Origin: Oscillospiraceae bacterium
Lineage (GTDB): Bacteria > Bacillota > Clostridia > Lachnospirales > Lachnospiraceae
Direction of reading: 5' to 3'
Assembly: GCA_021771715.1 (NCBI GenBank)
Contig: JAETOO010000001.1
Location: 186,001-250,000 of the forward strand
Length of the DNA: 64,000 nt
The position numbers and the translations under genes were made by a program. Positions within the stretch are counted from its first letter, which is position 1. Every line of letters starts with the position of its first letter. This document shows positions 1-7,289 of the stretch, in pieces. The notes under the pieces are model-generated. The model worked only from the letters and a program-made list of their open reading frames with translations, was not told the origin of the DNA and searched no databases.

Positions 1-773
1 TCCGGATTTTCTGTCATCCATTTTCTAAATCGGAGCGGCCAGAATTGCTGCTGTAATCGTGCATTCTCGCGCTCACGAATTGAGATACTGCTGCAGAAAC
101 CGCACCACAGCTGCTGCATCTCCTGCTCGTTCGCTGACATCTGATGCCGGAGCGCTCCATCCGGCTCCGTGTCCAAAAGAAGACACCAGGGTCCGGCAGC
201 CCGATGGACCAGACACGCGGCATGGCCGTGATCGCAGATCATAAAATTCTCATTCGGGAAGCGGTCAGCAAAGTGATCACCGAGCAGCGGCAGCACATTT
301 GCCTCCGCGTCAATCTCAGAAAACAGCACTCCGTTCTCCAGCTCCCGAAACCGGACGAACCCCATATACCGATGTGCCTCGTGCCAGACGCGGCGGGCCA
401 GCTCAAATACGTGACAGACAGCGGGATCTGTCAGCTGCCAGATCACATCGGCCGCCTCCCGCTCGCTGATCTGCGGCGAGAGTCCCAGCACGACCACGCG
501 GTAGATGCTGTCCGCCTTCTCGTCATCGCGCGCCATCGCCGCGCGATAAATCATTTCATAGGACTCTTCCCCCATCCTGCGGCGGATCGTCCGCGCGACC
601 TTCTCTGCCTTCCCGCCATCCGGACACACTTCACAATATTCCGCAAACAGCTCTCTTGTGCGCAGGGCCCTCGTCTGCAGGCGCACATTCCGGTGTCCCA
701 GACGGCTCGCCCACGCATCGTAGACCGCAGTGAAAATACCGTCCGCGCTGTCCTCGCACTCAAAAATTATCAT
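1..773 (-). CDS. TIGR03915-family putative DNA metabolism protein (3' end beyond the window)
   Basis: The reading frame begins at the ATG at 771-773 (MIIFECEDSADGIFTAVYDA) and stays open to base 1, so the C-terminus is missing. The sequence matches my memory of the TIGR03915 (SAM/DUF4130) family: an N-terminal block beginning IFECEDS.DGIF.AVYDAW, then a helical region, then a domain with the motif RRVWHEAHRYMGFVRF. The family is almost always encoded next to a TIGR03916 radical SAM protein, and that protein lies 37 bp upstream here on the same strand. Established knowledge gives only a putative DNA modification or repair role; a uracil-DNA-glycosylase relationship has been proposed. The pair probably forms one operon driven from the SOS-like promoter at about 2150-2205. 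Assignment of the family is confident; biochemical function is unknown. Confidence 0.88.
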   Translation of the reverse strand, partial: MIIFECEDSADGIFTAVYDAWASRLGHRNVRLQTRALRTRELFAEYCEVCPDGGKAEKVARTIRRRMGEESYEMIYRAAMARDDEKADSIYRVVVLGLSPQISEREAADVIWQLTDPAVCHVFELARRVWHEAHRYMGFVRFRELENGVLFSEIDAEANVLPLLGDHFADRFPNENFMICDHGHAACLVHRAAGPWCLLLDTEPDGALRHQMSANEQEMQQLWCGFCSSISIRERENARLQQQFWPLRFRKWMTENP

Positions 774-810
774 GTCAGGCACCTCTCCCAAATGTCTACA
801 AACCGCACCA

Positions 811-2124
811 TCAGCCCGTCAACCCACACGTATCCGCAAACCGCACGTCATCGAACAGCGACATCTGCCGGTATGTCGCCGTCTCTGTGGGGATTCCCCG
901 CTTTCCGTCCTGGAGCAGATTCCGCAGAATGAAATCCTCGTCCAGCTTCAACGGGTACATCTGGCGGCCGTTGCAGGTGATAAAATAGACGGCCCGTTTG
1001 AGCACGACGCCCGTTCTCCTGAGCGTGTCGTAATCCAGCGTTCCCATGCGGCGCGCGCGGACGATCCGCTGGGCGGAGCGCGGACCGATCCCCGGCACGC
1101 GCAGCAGCGTCCGGTAATCCGCCCGGGACACCTCGACCGGAAATGTTTCCAGATGCGAGAGCGCCCAGTCACATTTCGGATCGAGGAAGACATTGAAATT
1201 CGGATGACGCTCGCTCAGGAGCTCGTCCGCCCGGAAATCATAATACCGGAGCAGCCAGTCCGCCTGATACAGCCGGTGCTCGCGCAGCAGAGGCGGACCG
1301 CCCGGGAGGACGGGCAGCAGCGGGTCCTCATTCACCTGGACAAAAGCGGAGTAAAACACGCGCTTCAGCTCAAACTTGCGGTAGAGCGACTCGGCAACCG
1401 AGATGATCTGGTAGTCATTCTCCGGCGTCGCACCGATGATCATCTGCGTGCTCTGCCCGGCCGGGACAAATCTCGGCGCGCTGCGGTAGAGCGTCAGTTC
1501 ATTTTTGTTCTCCGTGCGCGCAAGCTGTACCTGGCGCATCGGCGCGAGAATCCTCTGCCGCGTCTTGTGAGGGGCAAGGAGGCGGAGGCTCTCGGCGGTC
1601 GGCAGCTCCAGGTTCACACTGACCCGGTCCGCAAGGTAGCCGGTCTTCTCGATCAGCTCTCCGGGCGCACCGGGGATCAGCTTCACATGGATGTAGCCCT
1701 CAAAGTGGTACTCCGTGCGCAGCTTATACAGCGTCTCATACAGCAGCTCTGCCGTGTAGGCTGGGGTCCGCAGCACGCCAGAGCTCAGGAACAGGCCCTC
1801 GATATAATTCCTGCGATAAAACTCAATCGTCAGACGGCACACCTCCTCCGGGGTAAAGGAGGCGCGCTCCACATCGTTCGAGACACGGTTGATGCAATAT
1901 TTGCAGTCAAACACGCAGTCATTGGAAAACAGGATCTTCAGAAGAGAGATACAGCGGCCATCCGCAGAAAACGAGTGGCAAATACCGGGCGCAATGCAGT
2001 TCCCGACGCCGCGGCCGCTGCCCCTGCGGTCCGTACCGCTCGACGTGCAGGCCACGTCGTACTTCGCCGCATCTGAGAGAATATTCAGCTTTTCATACAG
2101 GGTGCGGCTCTTCTCTATCCTCAT
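811..2124 (-). CDS. TIGR03916-family putative DNA modification/repair radical SAM protein
   Basis: A 437-residue protein starting MRIEKSRTLYEKLNILSDAA, with AGGTGA six bases before the ATG. The radical SAM cluster motif CVFDCKYC (CxxxCxxC) lies near residue 73, preceded by a conserved Cys-rich stretch (NCIAPGICHSFSADGRC). Near residue 350 there is a helix-hairpin-helix DNA-binding motif (VPGIGPRSAQRIVRARR), which fits a DNA substrate. Radical SAM enzymes use a [4Fe-4S] cluster and S-adenosylmethionine to make a 5'-deoxyadenosyl radical; the reaction of this family is not known. The partner TIGR03915 gene follows directly. The promoter region contains three LexA-type boxes, which supports a DNA-damage role. 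Confidence 0.9.
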   Translation of the reverse strand: MRIEKSRTLYEKLNILSDAAKYDVACTSSGTDRRGSGRGVGNCIAPGICHSFSADGRCISLLKILFSNDCVFDCKYCINRVSNDVERASFTPEEVCRLTIEFYRRNYIEGLFLSSGVLRTPAYTAELLYETLYKLRTEYHFEGYIHVKLIPGAPGELIEKTGYLADRVSVNLELPTAESLRLLAPHKTRQRILAPMRQVQLARTENKNELTLYRSAPRFVPAGQSTQMIIGATPENDYQIISVAESLYRKFELKRVFYSAFVQVNEDPLLPVLPGGPPLLREHRLYQADWLLRYYDFRADELLSERHPNFNVFLDPKCDWALSHLETFPVEVSRADYRTLLRVPGIGPRSAQRIVRARRMGTLDYDTLRRTGVVLKRAVYFITCNGRQMYPLKLDEDFILRNLLQDGKRGIPTETATYRQMSLFDDVRFADTCGLTG

Positions 2125-2145
2125 ACTGATTCACCTGCCATTTCT

Positions 2146-2205
2146 CGAATGTATGTTCAGAACACCTGTTCTTCTATATAATAGCACATATGTTCGAAAT
2201 TGCAA
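2146..2205 (-). promoter_or_regulatory. SOS-type promoter with three LexA-like boxes upstream of the TIGR03916 gene
   Basis: On the minus strand a -35 TTGCAA (2200-2205) and a -10 TATTAT (2178-2183) are 16 bp apart. The spacer is filled by CGAACATATGTGC (2184-2196), which fits the Gram-positive LexA consensus CGAACRNRYGTTYG with one arm mismatch. Two further boxes lie downstream of the -10: GAACACCTGTTC (2160-2171) and, read on the plus strand, CGAATGTATGTTC (2146-2158). Boxes in the spacer and over the start site are typical repression positions. The boxes are seen directly; LexA binding is inferred. Confidence 0.7.
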
Positions 2206-2423
2206 GCACTTTTTTCATGATATCCACCGCTTTTTTTCTTTCAAATATCATCAGGGTACTTTTTCCCTTCAAATATCCCACAAATTTGATACACTCATTT
2301 TCGGCGGAGTTTCAACCAGCATATGAACATGATCCGGACAAATCTCTGCCTCTATGATATGCACTTCTTTTCGTTTACAAAGCATACTTAAGATATTGGC
2401 TATGTCCCGTTTCTACTCACCAT
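2174..2423 (-). pseudogene. Degenerate IS200/IS605-type TnpA transposase remnant
   Basis: Read on the minus strand from an ATG at 2421-2423 (RBS AGGAGGT at 2431-2437), the sequence gives a few residues and then a stop. In another frame it reads DIANILSMLCKRKEV, EICPDHVHMLVETPPKMSVS and, after a one-base frameshift near 2283-2290, KFVGYLKGKSTLMIFERKK. These match the IS200 TnpA core, including the HVH (HUH) histidine pair. The N-terminal third, containing the early conserved strand, is deleted, and the catalytic tyrosine region is lost. The 3' end has been overwritten by the SOS-type promoter of the neighbouring gene. The relic cannot transpose by itself. Confidence 0.8.
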
Positions 2424-2533
2424 ATATAATACCTCCTTTGATTAATAAAACGGTTGGCGAACCTGCTTTTATTATATCACTGGAGGTATTTTACACAACG
2501 CTAAAGCTATCCCAACCACGCCCTAACAAATAA

Positions 2534-2559
2534 GGCCATCCCAAAGTCAAGGAATGGCC
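2534..2559. repeat. Hairpin upstream of the TnpA relic, possible IS200 left-end structure
   Basis: Nine-base arms (2534-2542 and 2551-2559, one G-U pair) flank an 8-base loop, about 110 bp upstream of the transposase relic start. IS200/IS605 elements carry subterminal hairpins at their ends. Alternatively it is a second part of the terminator region behind the HepT gene. Confidence 0.35.
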
Positions 2560-2573
2560 AGTAATTTTGAGCA

Positions 2574-2604
2574 TGAAAAAACCGCCTGCCAAAGCAAACG
2601 GTTT
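2574..2604 (-). terminator. Rho-independent terminator of the mntA-hepT operon
   Basis: On the minus strand AAACCGTTTGC pairs with GCAGGCGGTTT (11 bp, two G-U pairs) around a TTTG loop, and the 3' arm runs into six T. It lies about 130 bp after the hepT stop codon. Confidence 0.7.
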
Positions 2605-2732
2605 ACAAATTCGTGTTTTTATTCTTTAACTCTCTTAGCAGCATTTATCGCTGTTTTTTATCGCTGATTCTTTATCACTGATTTCCCACCATTATCAGCG
2701 ATAAAAACATATATCACATGCTTATCCCAAGT

Positions 2733-3146
2733 CTACTGCAAGGCCCCATTTTCTAATTTCTCTTTCAAAAAAATCTCTACTCTGGAAATAAATTCTGTTG
2801 CATTATGAATCTGTTTCTCCGAATCTTCTTTTGAAGCTATGAAAAAATCTGAGTAGTCGCATTTTTCTCTTATACGATATGCACTATCTATTAACTTGTA
2901 AGTGCTACGATCAAATTTTCCTTCATGCACATAAAATTGATTAAAATGGGCAATGACTGAACTATGCTTTGAAGCATCAAAGCCATCTATAATATTCACT
3001 GCTCTGATTCCATGAAAAATCGCATAATATGACCTGTTTATTGCCACCTTATAAAAACCTGCCTGATGGTTGCTGACAGCAGCCTGCAAATCTTCTTTTG
3101 CCCGATCCAATCGATAAGCGGAAAGCGTTTTTATGTCAAGCTGCAT
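2733..3146 (-). CDS. hepT: HEPN-domain toxin of an MNT/HEPN toxin-antitoxin pair
   Basis: A 137-residue all-helical protein of the HEPN (PF05168) type. The core reads YRLDRAKEDLQAA, then NRSYYAIFHGIRAV near residues 38-51, which contains the RxxxxxxH form of the HEPN RNase motif, and a C-terminal helix ending EFISRVEIFLKEKL. HEPN toxins of this type are ribonucleases that are neutralised by a partner nucleotidyltransferase. Here the ATG overlaps the end of the nucleotidyltransferase gene by 11 bp, so the two are translationally coupled. The variant lacks an obvious RxxxxHxY motif, the usual AMPylated site in characterised HepT proteins, so the mode of neutralisation may differ. The base composition is much more AT-rich than the flanking genes, which suggests transfer. 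Confidence 0.85.
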   Translation of the reverse strand: MQLDIKTLSAYRLDRAKEDLQAAVSNHQAGFYKVAINRSYYAIFHGIRAVNIIDGFDASKHSSVIAHFNQFYVHEGKFDRSTYKLIDSAYRIREKCDYSDFFIASKEDSEKQIHNATEFISRVEIFLKEKLENGALQ

Positions 3147-3486
3147 ACAAAACTACTCCTTCCTCTGATACATTTCTATAAAACGGAGATATCTTCATCC
3201 ATGCCGTATATTCCTGATAGCTGATATCTATAATCGAAAATACCTTGAAATACTTAATAGAAATATCTGTTGAAACATCACTCAGTCTATCCTCAAAAAA
3301 ACGCAATTCTTGATCTGTTCCATCTACAAGAACCATGATATCTATGTCGGATTCATCCGTAGCAGTGCCTCGTGCAACAGATCCATATAAAATTACTGCC
3401 TTTAGCTTGTCATGATATACTTCCTGCAGCATACCTGCAAGTTCTGTTAAAATTTTTCTTAATTCTTCGTTCTGCAGTTTTTCCAT
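3136..3486 (-). CDS. mntA: Minimal nucleotidyltransferase (MNT) antitoxin
   Basis: A 116-residue protein starting MEKLQNEELRKILTEL at the ATG 3484-3486, preceded by AAAGGTGG at suitable spacing; a TTG at 3510 is a weaker alternative. The nucleotidyltransferase signature is complete: GSVARGTATDESDIDIMV gives GSx10DxD. In MntA-HepT systems this protein adds AMP to the HEPN toxin and inactivates it. Gene order (antitoxin first, overlapping hepT) and length are typical. A promoter-like sequence with an inverted repeat lies just upstream, which would allow autoregulation. Confidence 0.86.
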   Translation of the reverse strand: MEKLQNEELRKILTELAGMLQEVYHDKLKAVILYGSVARGTATDESDIDIMVLVDGTDQELRFFEDRLSDVSTDISIKYFKVFSIIDISYQEYTAWMKISPFYRNVSEEGVVLYAA

Positions 3487-3528
3487 AAATCTATCCCACC
3501 TTTCTGACAATATTATGGGTATTCACAC

Positions 3529-3558
3529 ATAATAGATATTTTGAGCGGTAGCACTCAA
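3529..3558 (-). promoter_or_regulatory. Promoter of mntA-hepT with an overlapping inverted repeat
   Basis: On the minus strand TTGAGT (3553-3558) and TATTAT (3529-3534) are 18 bp apart. The -35 forms one arm of TTGAG-N8-CTCAA, a possible operator for autoregulation. The positions fit a start about 40 bases before the mntA ATG. Confidence 0.5.
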
Positions 3559-4085
3559 TTTACTCATTCTGCCTCTTTGACATGTCTACCTGTTCCAGCC
3601 ACCCAAAACCGTTTTTCATTATATGTTCAGGCATCTTCTCTTCTTTTTTTATCATAACATATATTCATCTGTTTTTCTATGAGTTTGATATACAGTTTTA
3701 TCTATTGTTCAATTCGTCCATACCACTTTGCGTCATTCCGCTATTCGCCCTAATCATTCCTTCTAATGATATTTCTTTTTACTGTACTCTGGTGCTTGCT
3801 TCGTTTAATCCCATATTTTAAAAATGTTAGGGATTCCACTTCCGGCACATCCCCCTGCAATAACCAAATTGTATCATGATCTGATTCTCAGGAAAAGGGA
3901 AGCATCCATGCTCTTTATTTGAAACACCGCAACACCAGATAACATCAGGTGGAATTGGTATTACGGAAAGTCACTAGAAAGTATAGCATAAACAACTTAA
4001 ATGAAAAACTAAATTCCAGTTGTGGACTATCCCTGTAATTCTGCAGGATTAAATTCCACTTTGCACCTTAACAAATTTTCTTTAT
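3559..4085. other. AT-rich intergenic region without a supported gene
   Basis: About 525 bp between the toxin-antitoxin pair and the ROK promoter. It contains a plus-strand frame of 79 hydrophobic codons (3582-3821) and a 31-codon minus-strand frame around 3560-3650. Neither has a convincing ribosome binding site together with recognisable homology. It looks like decayed island DNA. Confidence 0.5.
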
Positions 4086-4114
4086 TTGACACACCCCTGC
4101 CGGAATGATAAACT
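4086..4114 (+). promoter_or_regulatory. Sigma-A type promoter of the ROK gene
   Basis: TTGACA (4086-4091) and TAAACT (4109-4114) are separated by 17 bp. The predicted start lies about 40 bases upstream of the ATG at 4163, where GGAG gives the ribosome binding site. Confidence 0.6.
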
Positions 4115-4162
4115 AACTTTGGCAATGATCCTCTCAAACGTCAGCCGGATCGGAGATATGGA

Positions 4163-5326
4163 ATGGATACGACGAAGATTACCACAACACAGCTGCGCCA
4201 GATCAACCGCAGCAAGGTCTATGAATATATTTATGAAAAGAGGGCGGTGTCCAAGCAGGAGGTGGTGCAGGCCCTGCAGATGAGCCTGCCGACCGTCACC
4301 CAGAATCTGAACGACCTCGAGGCAGCCGGGCTGATCGAGCGGACGGGATTTCTCGCCTCGACCGGCGGCAGAAAGCCGCAGATGTTTTCCTGCTGCGCGG
4401 ACGCGAGAATTGCGCTCGGACTCGAGCTGCGCAACGATCTGTTCCGCATCGCCGCGATCGACCTGTACGGCGCCATGTTCAAGGAAGAGACCCATCCGAT
4501 GGAATTTCAGAACACTCCGGAATACCTTCAGACAGTCAGCCGCTCTGTCGACGCCTTCGCGGCCTCCCTCGGCTATCCCGACGACTCCATCCTCGGGATC
4601 GGGATTGCGGCCTCCGGGCTTGTCTCAGAGGACGGCCAGTATCTGACGTACAGCAAGCTGCTCGGCTGCAGCGAGGTTCGACTCGATGATCTCGCGCAGC
4701 ATCTGAATTACCCCGCAATGCTGATTCACGACGCGATGGCGGCTGCATTCGCAGAGCTCTGGTTCCGCAGTGATATCTCTGACGCAGTCTATCTGTCGCT
4801 CAACCGGAATCTCGGCGGGGCGGTGATCCTGAACGGCACGATCTATCAGGGAACCAGCCTCATCAGCGGCACCTTTGAGCACATGTGCCTGGTGCCACAC
4901 GGCCGCAGCTGCTACTGCGGAAAAAAAGGCTGTGTCGAAGCCTACTGCTCCGCCAACAGCCTGATGGAACGCGCAAATGGAATCGCCGGCCTTCCCCGCA
5001 CTGCCGAGAAGGACGCGCTTGCGCTGTTTTTTGAAAAATTGAGAAGCCATGACCCGGACTTTGTGGCCATCTGGCGGGACTACCTCAGCGACCTCTCGCT
5101 CGCGATCAGCAATATCCGTCATGTGCTGGACTCTGATTTCATCATCAGCGGACTGCTGCACACCTACTTGCAGGAGGAAGACTACGAAGAGCTGACGCGG
5201 CTGGTCGCGCAGCGCTGCGTGTTCCCTGCCCGCCCGCCGCGCATCCTGCCCGGCAAATGCCCGAAGCAGGCGGCCGCGATCGGAGCTGCCCTGCATTACA
5301 TAAGAGAGTTTCTGCAGACGATCTGA
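4163..5326 (+). CDS. ROK-family transcriptional repressor
   Basis: A 387-residue ROK protein with an N-terminal winged helix-turn-helix (about residues 5-65; SKQEVVQALQMSLPTVTQNL is the recognition region) followed by the sugar-kinase-like ROK domain. The zinc motif CYCGKKGCVEAYCS is present near residue 253, after the conserved His of GTFEHM. The kinase ATP-binding DxGxT motif is replaced (GLELRNDLFRIAAIDL), so this should be a regulator rather than a sugar kinase. ROK repressors of the NagC/XylR type usually respond to sugars. No sugar catabolic gene is adjacent, so the effector and targets cannot be inferred. It has its own promoter and is one of few plus-strand genes. Confidence 0.9.
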   Translation: MDTTKITTTQLRQINRSKVYEYIYEKRAVSKQEVVQALQMSLPTVTQNLNDLEAAGLIERTGFLASTGGRKPQMFSCCADARIALGLELRNDLFRIAAIDLYGAMFKEETHPMEFQNTPEYLQTVSRSVDAFAASLGYPDDSILGIGIAASGLVSEDGQYLTYSKLLGCSEVRLDDLAQHLNYPAMLIHDAMAAAFAELWFRSDISDAVYLSLNRNLGGAVILNGTIYQGTSLISGTFEHMCLVPHGRSCYCGKKGCVEAYCSANSLMERANGIAGLPRTAEKDALALFFEKLRSHDPDFVAIWRDYLSDLSLAISNIRHVLDSDFIISGLLHTYLQEEDYEELTRLVAQRCVFPARPPRILPGKCPKQAAAIGAALHYIREFLQTI

Positions 5327-5392
5327 GAAGGGCCGGCGCACTTGGGGCAGGCAGCGCTGTCTGTTGGAGCACTCTGGCCTGCATGTTAGCTG

Positions 5393-5608
5393 TCAGCTCT
5401 CGAGCGCTTCCAGAAATGCGTTCAGCCTTGCGAGCAGCAGCTCGGTCTCTATCCCGTGAACTGCGGCGGCCTCCTCAAGCGTCTCCATCTGGGACGACGG
5501 GCAGCCGATGCAGTGCATGCCGCCGGAAGTGAGCACCGGTGCCAGGCCCTGATTGATGTCGAGCACCTCCCCGATCGTCATGTCCTTCGTAATCGTTACT
5601 GATGCCAT
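5393..5608 (-). CDS. DUF1858-domain protein
   Basis: A 71-residue protein beginning MASVTITKDMTIGEVLDINQ, the typical DUF1858 opening. The central motif GMHCIGCPSSQMETLEEAAAVHGI carries the CxxC pair seen in the hybrid-cluster-protein-associated subgroup (TIGR03980). The small domain is thought to take part in redox or metal functions, often beside hybrid cluster proteins or ferredoxins. Here it is divergent from a 2[4Fe-4S] ferredoxin, with both promoters in the 220-bp gap. Function is not established. Confidence 0.88.
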   Translation of the reverse strand: MASVTITKDMTIGEVLDINQGLAPVLTSGGMHCIGCPSSQMETLEEAAAVHGIETELLLARLNAFLEALES

Positions 5609-5663
5609 AATCCTATCCTTTCTTCCGATATCGGAATGTCATAAAAATTGTAGAAGCCCTCTC

Positions 5664-5692
5664 ATCATAATATGTTTTCGAGACGGATGCAA
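5664..5692 (-). promoter_or_regulatory. Promoter of the DUF1858 gene
   Basis: On the minus strand TTGCAT (5687-5692) and TATGAT (5664-5669) are 17 bp apart, about 55 bp upstream of the start codon. Confidence 0.55.
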
Positions 5693-5741
5693 GGCCTTCC
5701 AGTGTTTCCACAGAAATACATGTTAAATGTAGATTTCGCTC

Positions 5742-5770
5742 TTGTGTATTTGCGCTTTTTGTATTAAAAT
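5742..5770 (+). promoter_or_regulatory. Promoter of the ferredoxin gene
   Basis: TTGTGT (5742-5747) and TAAAAT (5765-5770) are 17 bp apart, followed by a short AT-rich leader and AGGAGG before the ATG at 5827. Confidence 0.5.
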
Positions 5771-5826
5771 AGGTGAAAGATTTCAAATGAAATCTAAATA
5801 CGTAAAATATAAGGAGGAATACGATC

Positions 5827-5997
5827 ATGGCATATGTAATTTCTGATGAGTGCGTAGCTTGCGGAACATGTGCAGGCGAGTGCCCGGCAGACGCAATCTC
5901 TGAGGGCGATGGCAAGTACGTTATTGATCCGGACGCATGTCTTGAGTGCGGCACCTGCGAAGCAGCTTGCCCGACCGGCGCAATCTCCGCAGAGTAA
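5827..5997 (+). CDS. 2[4Fe-4S] clostridial-type ferredoxin
   Basis: A 56-residue protein beginning MAYVISDECVACGTCAGECP. Two cluster motifs are complete: CVACGTCAGECP (CxxCxxCxxxCP) in the first half and CLECGTCEAACP in the second, with the pseudo-twofold repeat of clostridial ferredoxins. It carries electrons at low potential for enzymes such as pyruvate:ferredoxin oxidoreductase and hydrogenases. It is acidic, has a strong AGGAGG ribosome binding site, its own promoter and a good terminator, so it is a monocistronic and probably highly expressed gene. Confidence 0.96.
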   Translation: MAYVISDECVACGTCAGECPADAISEGDGKYVIDPDACLECGTCEAACPTGAISAE

Positions 5998-6010
5998 TTT
6001 GCTTACATAA

Positions 6011-6058
6011 GAAGGACATCCTGATGGCTGTGCAGGCCAAGGGGTGTCCTTCTTTTTT
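6011..6058 (+). terminator. Rho-independent terminator of the ferredoxin gene
   Basis: GAAGGACA pairs with TGTCCTTC around a long loop, followed by six T. It starts 14 bp after the ferredoxin stop codon. Confidence 0.8.
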
Positions 6059-6110
6059 GTAAAAATGCCGGTTGTTTCCGTGCATGTATTATTTGTTCCT
6101 TCTATGTAAC

Positions 6111-6479
6111 ACACCACCGATGAAATGACTAGCGGAAGTCTTATATCCTGTCATCGCCGGTAAAATGATCAGCAGAAATCTCATACCCTGTCATCATCAG
6201 TTAAAACGACCGGTGGAAGCTTCCTCCCTGTCATCGCCGGTAAAATGATCAGCGGAAGTCTCATACCCTGTCATCATCAATTAAAACGGCCGGCGGAAGT
6301 TTCCTCCCTGTCATCGCCGGTAAAATGATCAGCAGAAATCTCATACCCTGTCATCATCAATTAAAACAACCAACGAAAGTTTCCTCCCTGTCACCGCCGG
6401 TAAAATGATCAGCAGAAATCTCATGCCCTGTCATCATCAGCAAAACGACCGACGAACGTTTTCTCCCCGTCACCGCCGG
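6111..6479. repeat. Tandem repeat, 40-bp unit with 80-bp higher-order period
   Basis: The key word CCTGTCATC recurs every 40 bp. Two unit types alternate: TCATCGCCGG at 6151, 6231, 6311 and (as TCACCGCCGG) 6391, and TCATCATC(A) at 6191, 6271, 6351 and 6431. About nine half-units are present, and the last is one base shorter. The 80-bp period is not a multiple of three, so it is not coding through most of its length. The last unit overlaps the final codons and stop of the MerR-type gene. The repeats follow each other without spacers, so it is not a CRISPR array. Confidence 0.9.
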
Positions 6480-7207
6480 TGAAGCAGCGCGCGGAGCAGA
6501 CCGCGCAATCCCCGCTCCCCTTCCGCCTCCCGGCTGGCCGCAGCTTCGCGAAGGGTGTCCTGATATGCCTGATACAGATCAGCCACCTCCGCTCTCACCG
6601 CATCCTCCAGCGCACGCTCCAGCTTTTTGTTCTGCTCCTCCATCACCTCGGCAATCAGCCGCTTCAAAATCAGCTCAAACTGACGCAGATTGTCCTGCTT
6701 CTCGTCCACGACCAGCTCATAGCCGTTGGGCGTTTCGTCCTCCTCAAAGACAGTCCCGGCGGTTTCGCAGTGCTCCGCCTCGTCCTCGGATGCCTGGCGG
6801 GCGGCTGCGCCAGCGTTCGCTTTTATTTCCTCCTGTTCTCCCAGGTCAACTGCCTCCATCTCATTCCTGCGTCTTGCCTCTGCCTCGCCTCTCCGGCCTG
6901 ATTCCGCCTCGATCCTTCGGATGCTCTGCAGCAGATCCGCGTCCGCCGTCTGCGCATCCGACGGCCCATCCGGCTCCTTCGGCCTCGTCCCGGCCAGCAG
7001 CACGCGGATCGCGCGCAGCTGGATTCCCTGCTCCTTGAGTTCCCGCACGCGGCAGAACAGGCGGATATCGCTCTCCGAGTATATGCGGTGTCCCTGGCTT
7101 GTCCTTCGTATCTCTACCTGCAGTTCTTCCTCCCAGTAACGCAAAACGTGCGACTCCACACCGACGAGCCGCACCGCTTCTGACACAGAATATTCTTTTT
7201 CTTCCAT
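6470..7207 (-). CDS. MerR-family transcriptional regulator
   Basis: About 245 residues from the ATG at 7205-7207 (MEEKEYSVSEAVRLVGVESH), chosen because GGGGAG lies eight bases before it; an upstream in-frame ATG at 7255 would add 16 residues. The N-terminal MerR helix-turn-helix and wing are clear (VLRYWEEELQVEIRRTSQGHRIYS), followed by a Glu/Ala-rich linker and a coiled-coil C-terminal region (RQFELILKRLIAEVMEEQNK). The layout resembles the RacA/DUF3967-like MerR proteins of clostridia with long coiled coils, not the metal-sensing group. The last residues (LLHRR) are encoded by the neighbouring tandem repeat. It lies 82 bp downstream of dnaB on the same strand. Targets are unknown. Confidence 0.82.
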   Translation of the reverse strand: MEEKEYSVSEAVRLVGVESHVLRYWEEELQVEIRRTSQGHRIYSESDIRLFCRVRELKEQGIQLRAIRVLLAGTRPKEPDGPSDAQTADADLLQSIRRIEAESGRRGEAEARRRNEMEAVDLGEQEEIKANAGAAARQASEDEAEHCETAGTVFEEDETPNGYELVVDEKQDNLRQFELILKRLIAEVMEEQNKKLERALEDAVRAEVADLYQAYQDTLREAAASREAEGERGLRGLLRALLHRR

Positions 7208-7289
7208 GAAGCTTCTCCCCTTTTCCTCTTTGGGCGCATTTGTGCTCTGCTTCATGTATATGCAACGTTTCGCTTTTTTAGAACCGAAT

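Noticed and set aside
3582-3821. 79-codon hydrophobic frame on the plus strand
   Set aside because: No ribosome binding site and no recognisable family; hydrophobicity follows from the T-rich composition.
6111-6479. Possible CRISPR array
   Set aside because: The 40-bp units are directly joined and alternate between two similar forms; there are no unique spacers and no cas genes.
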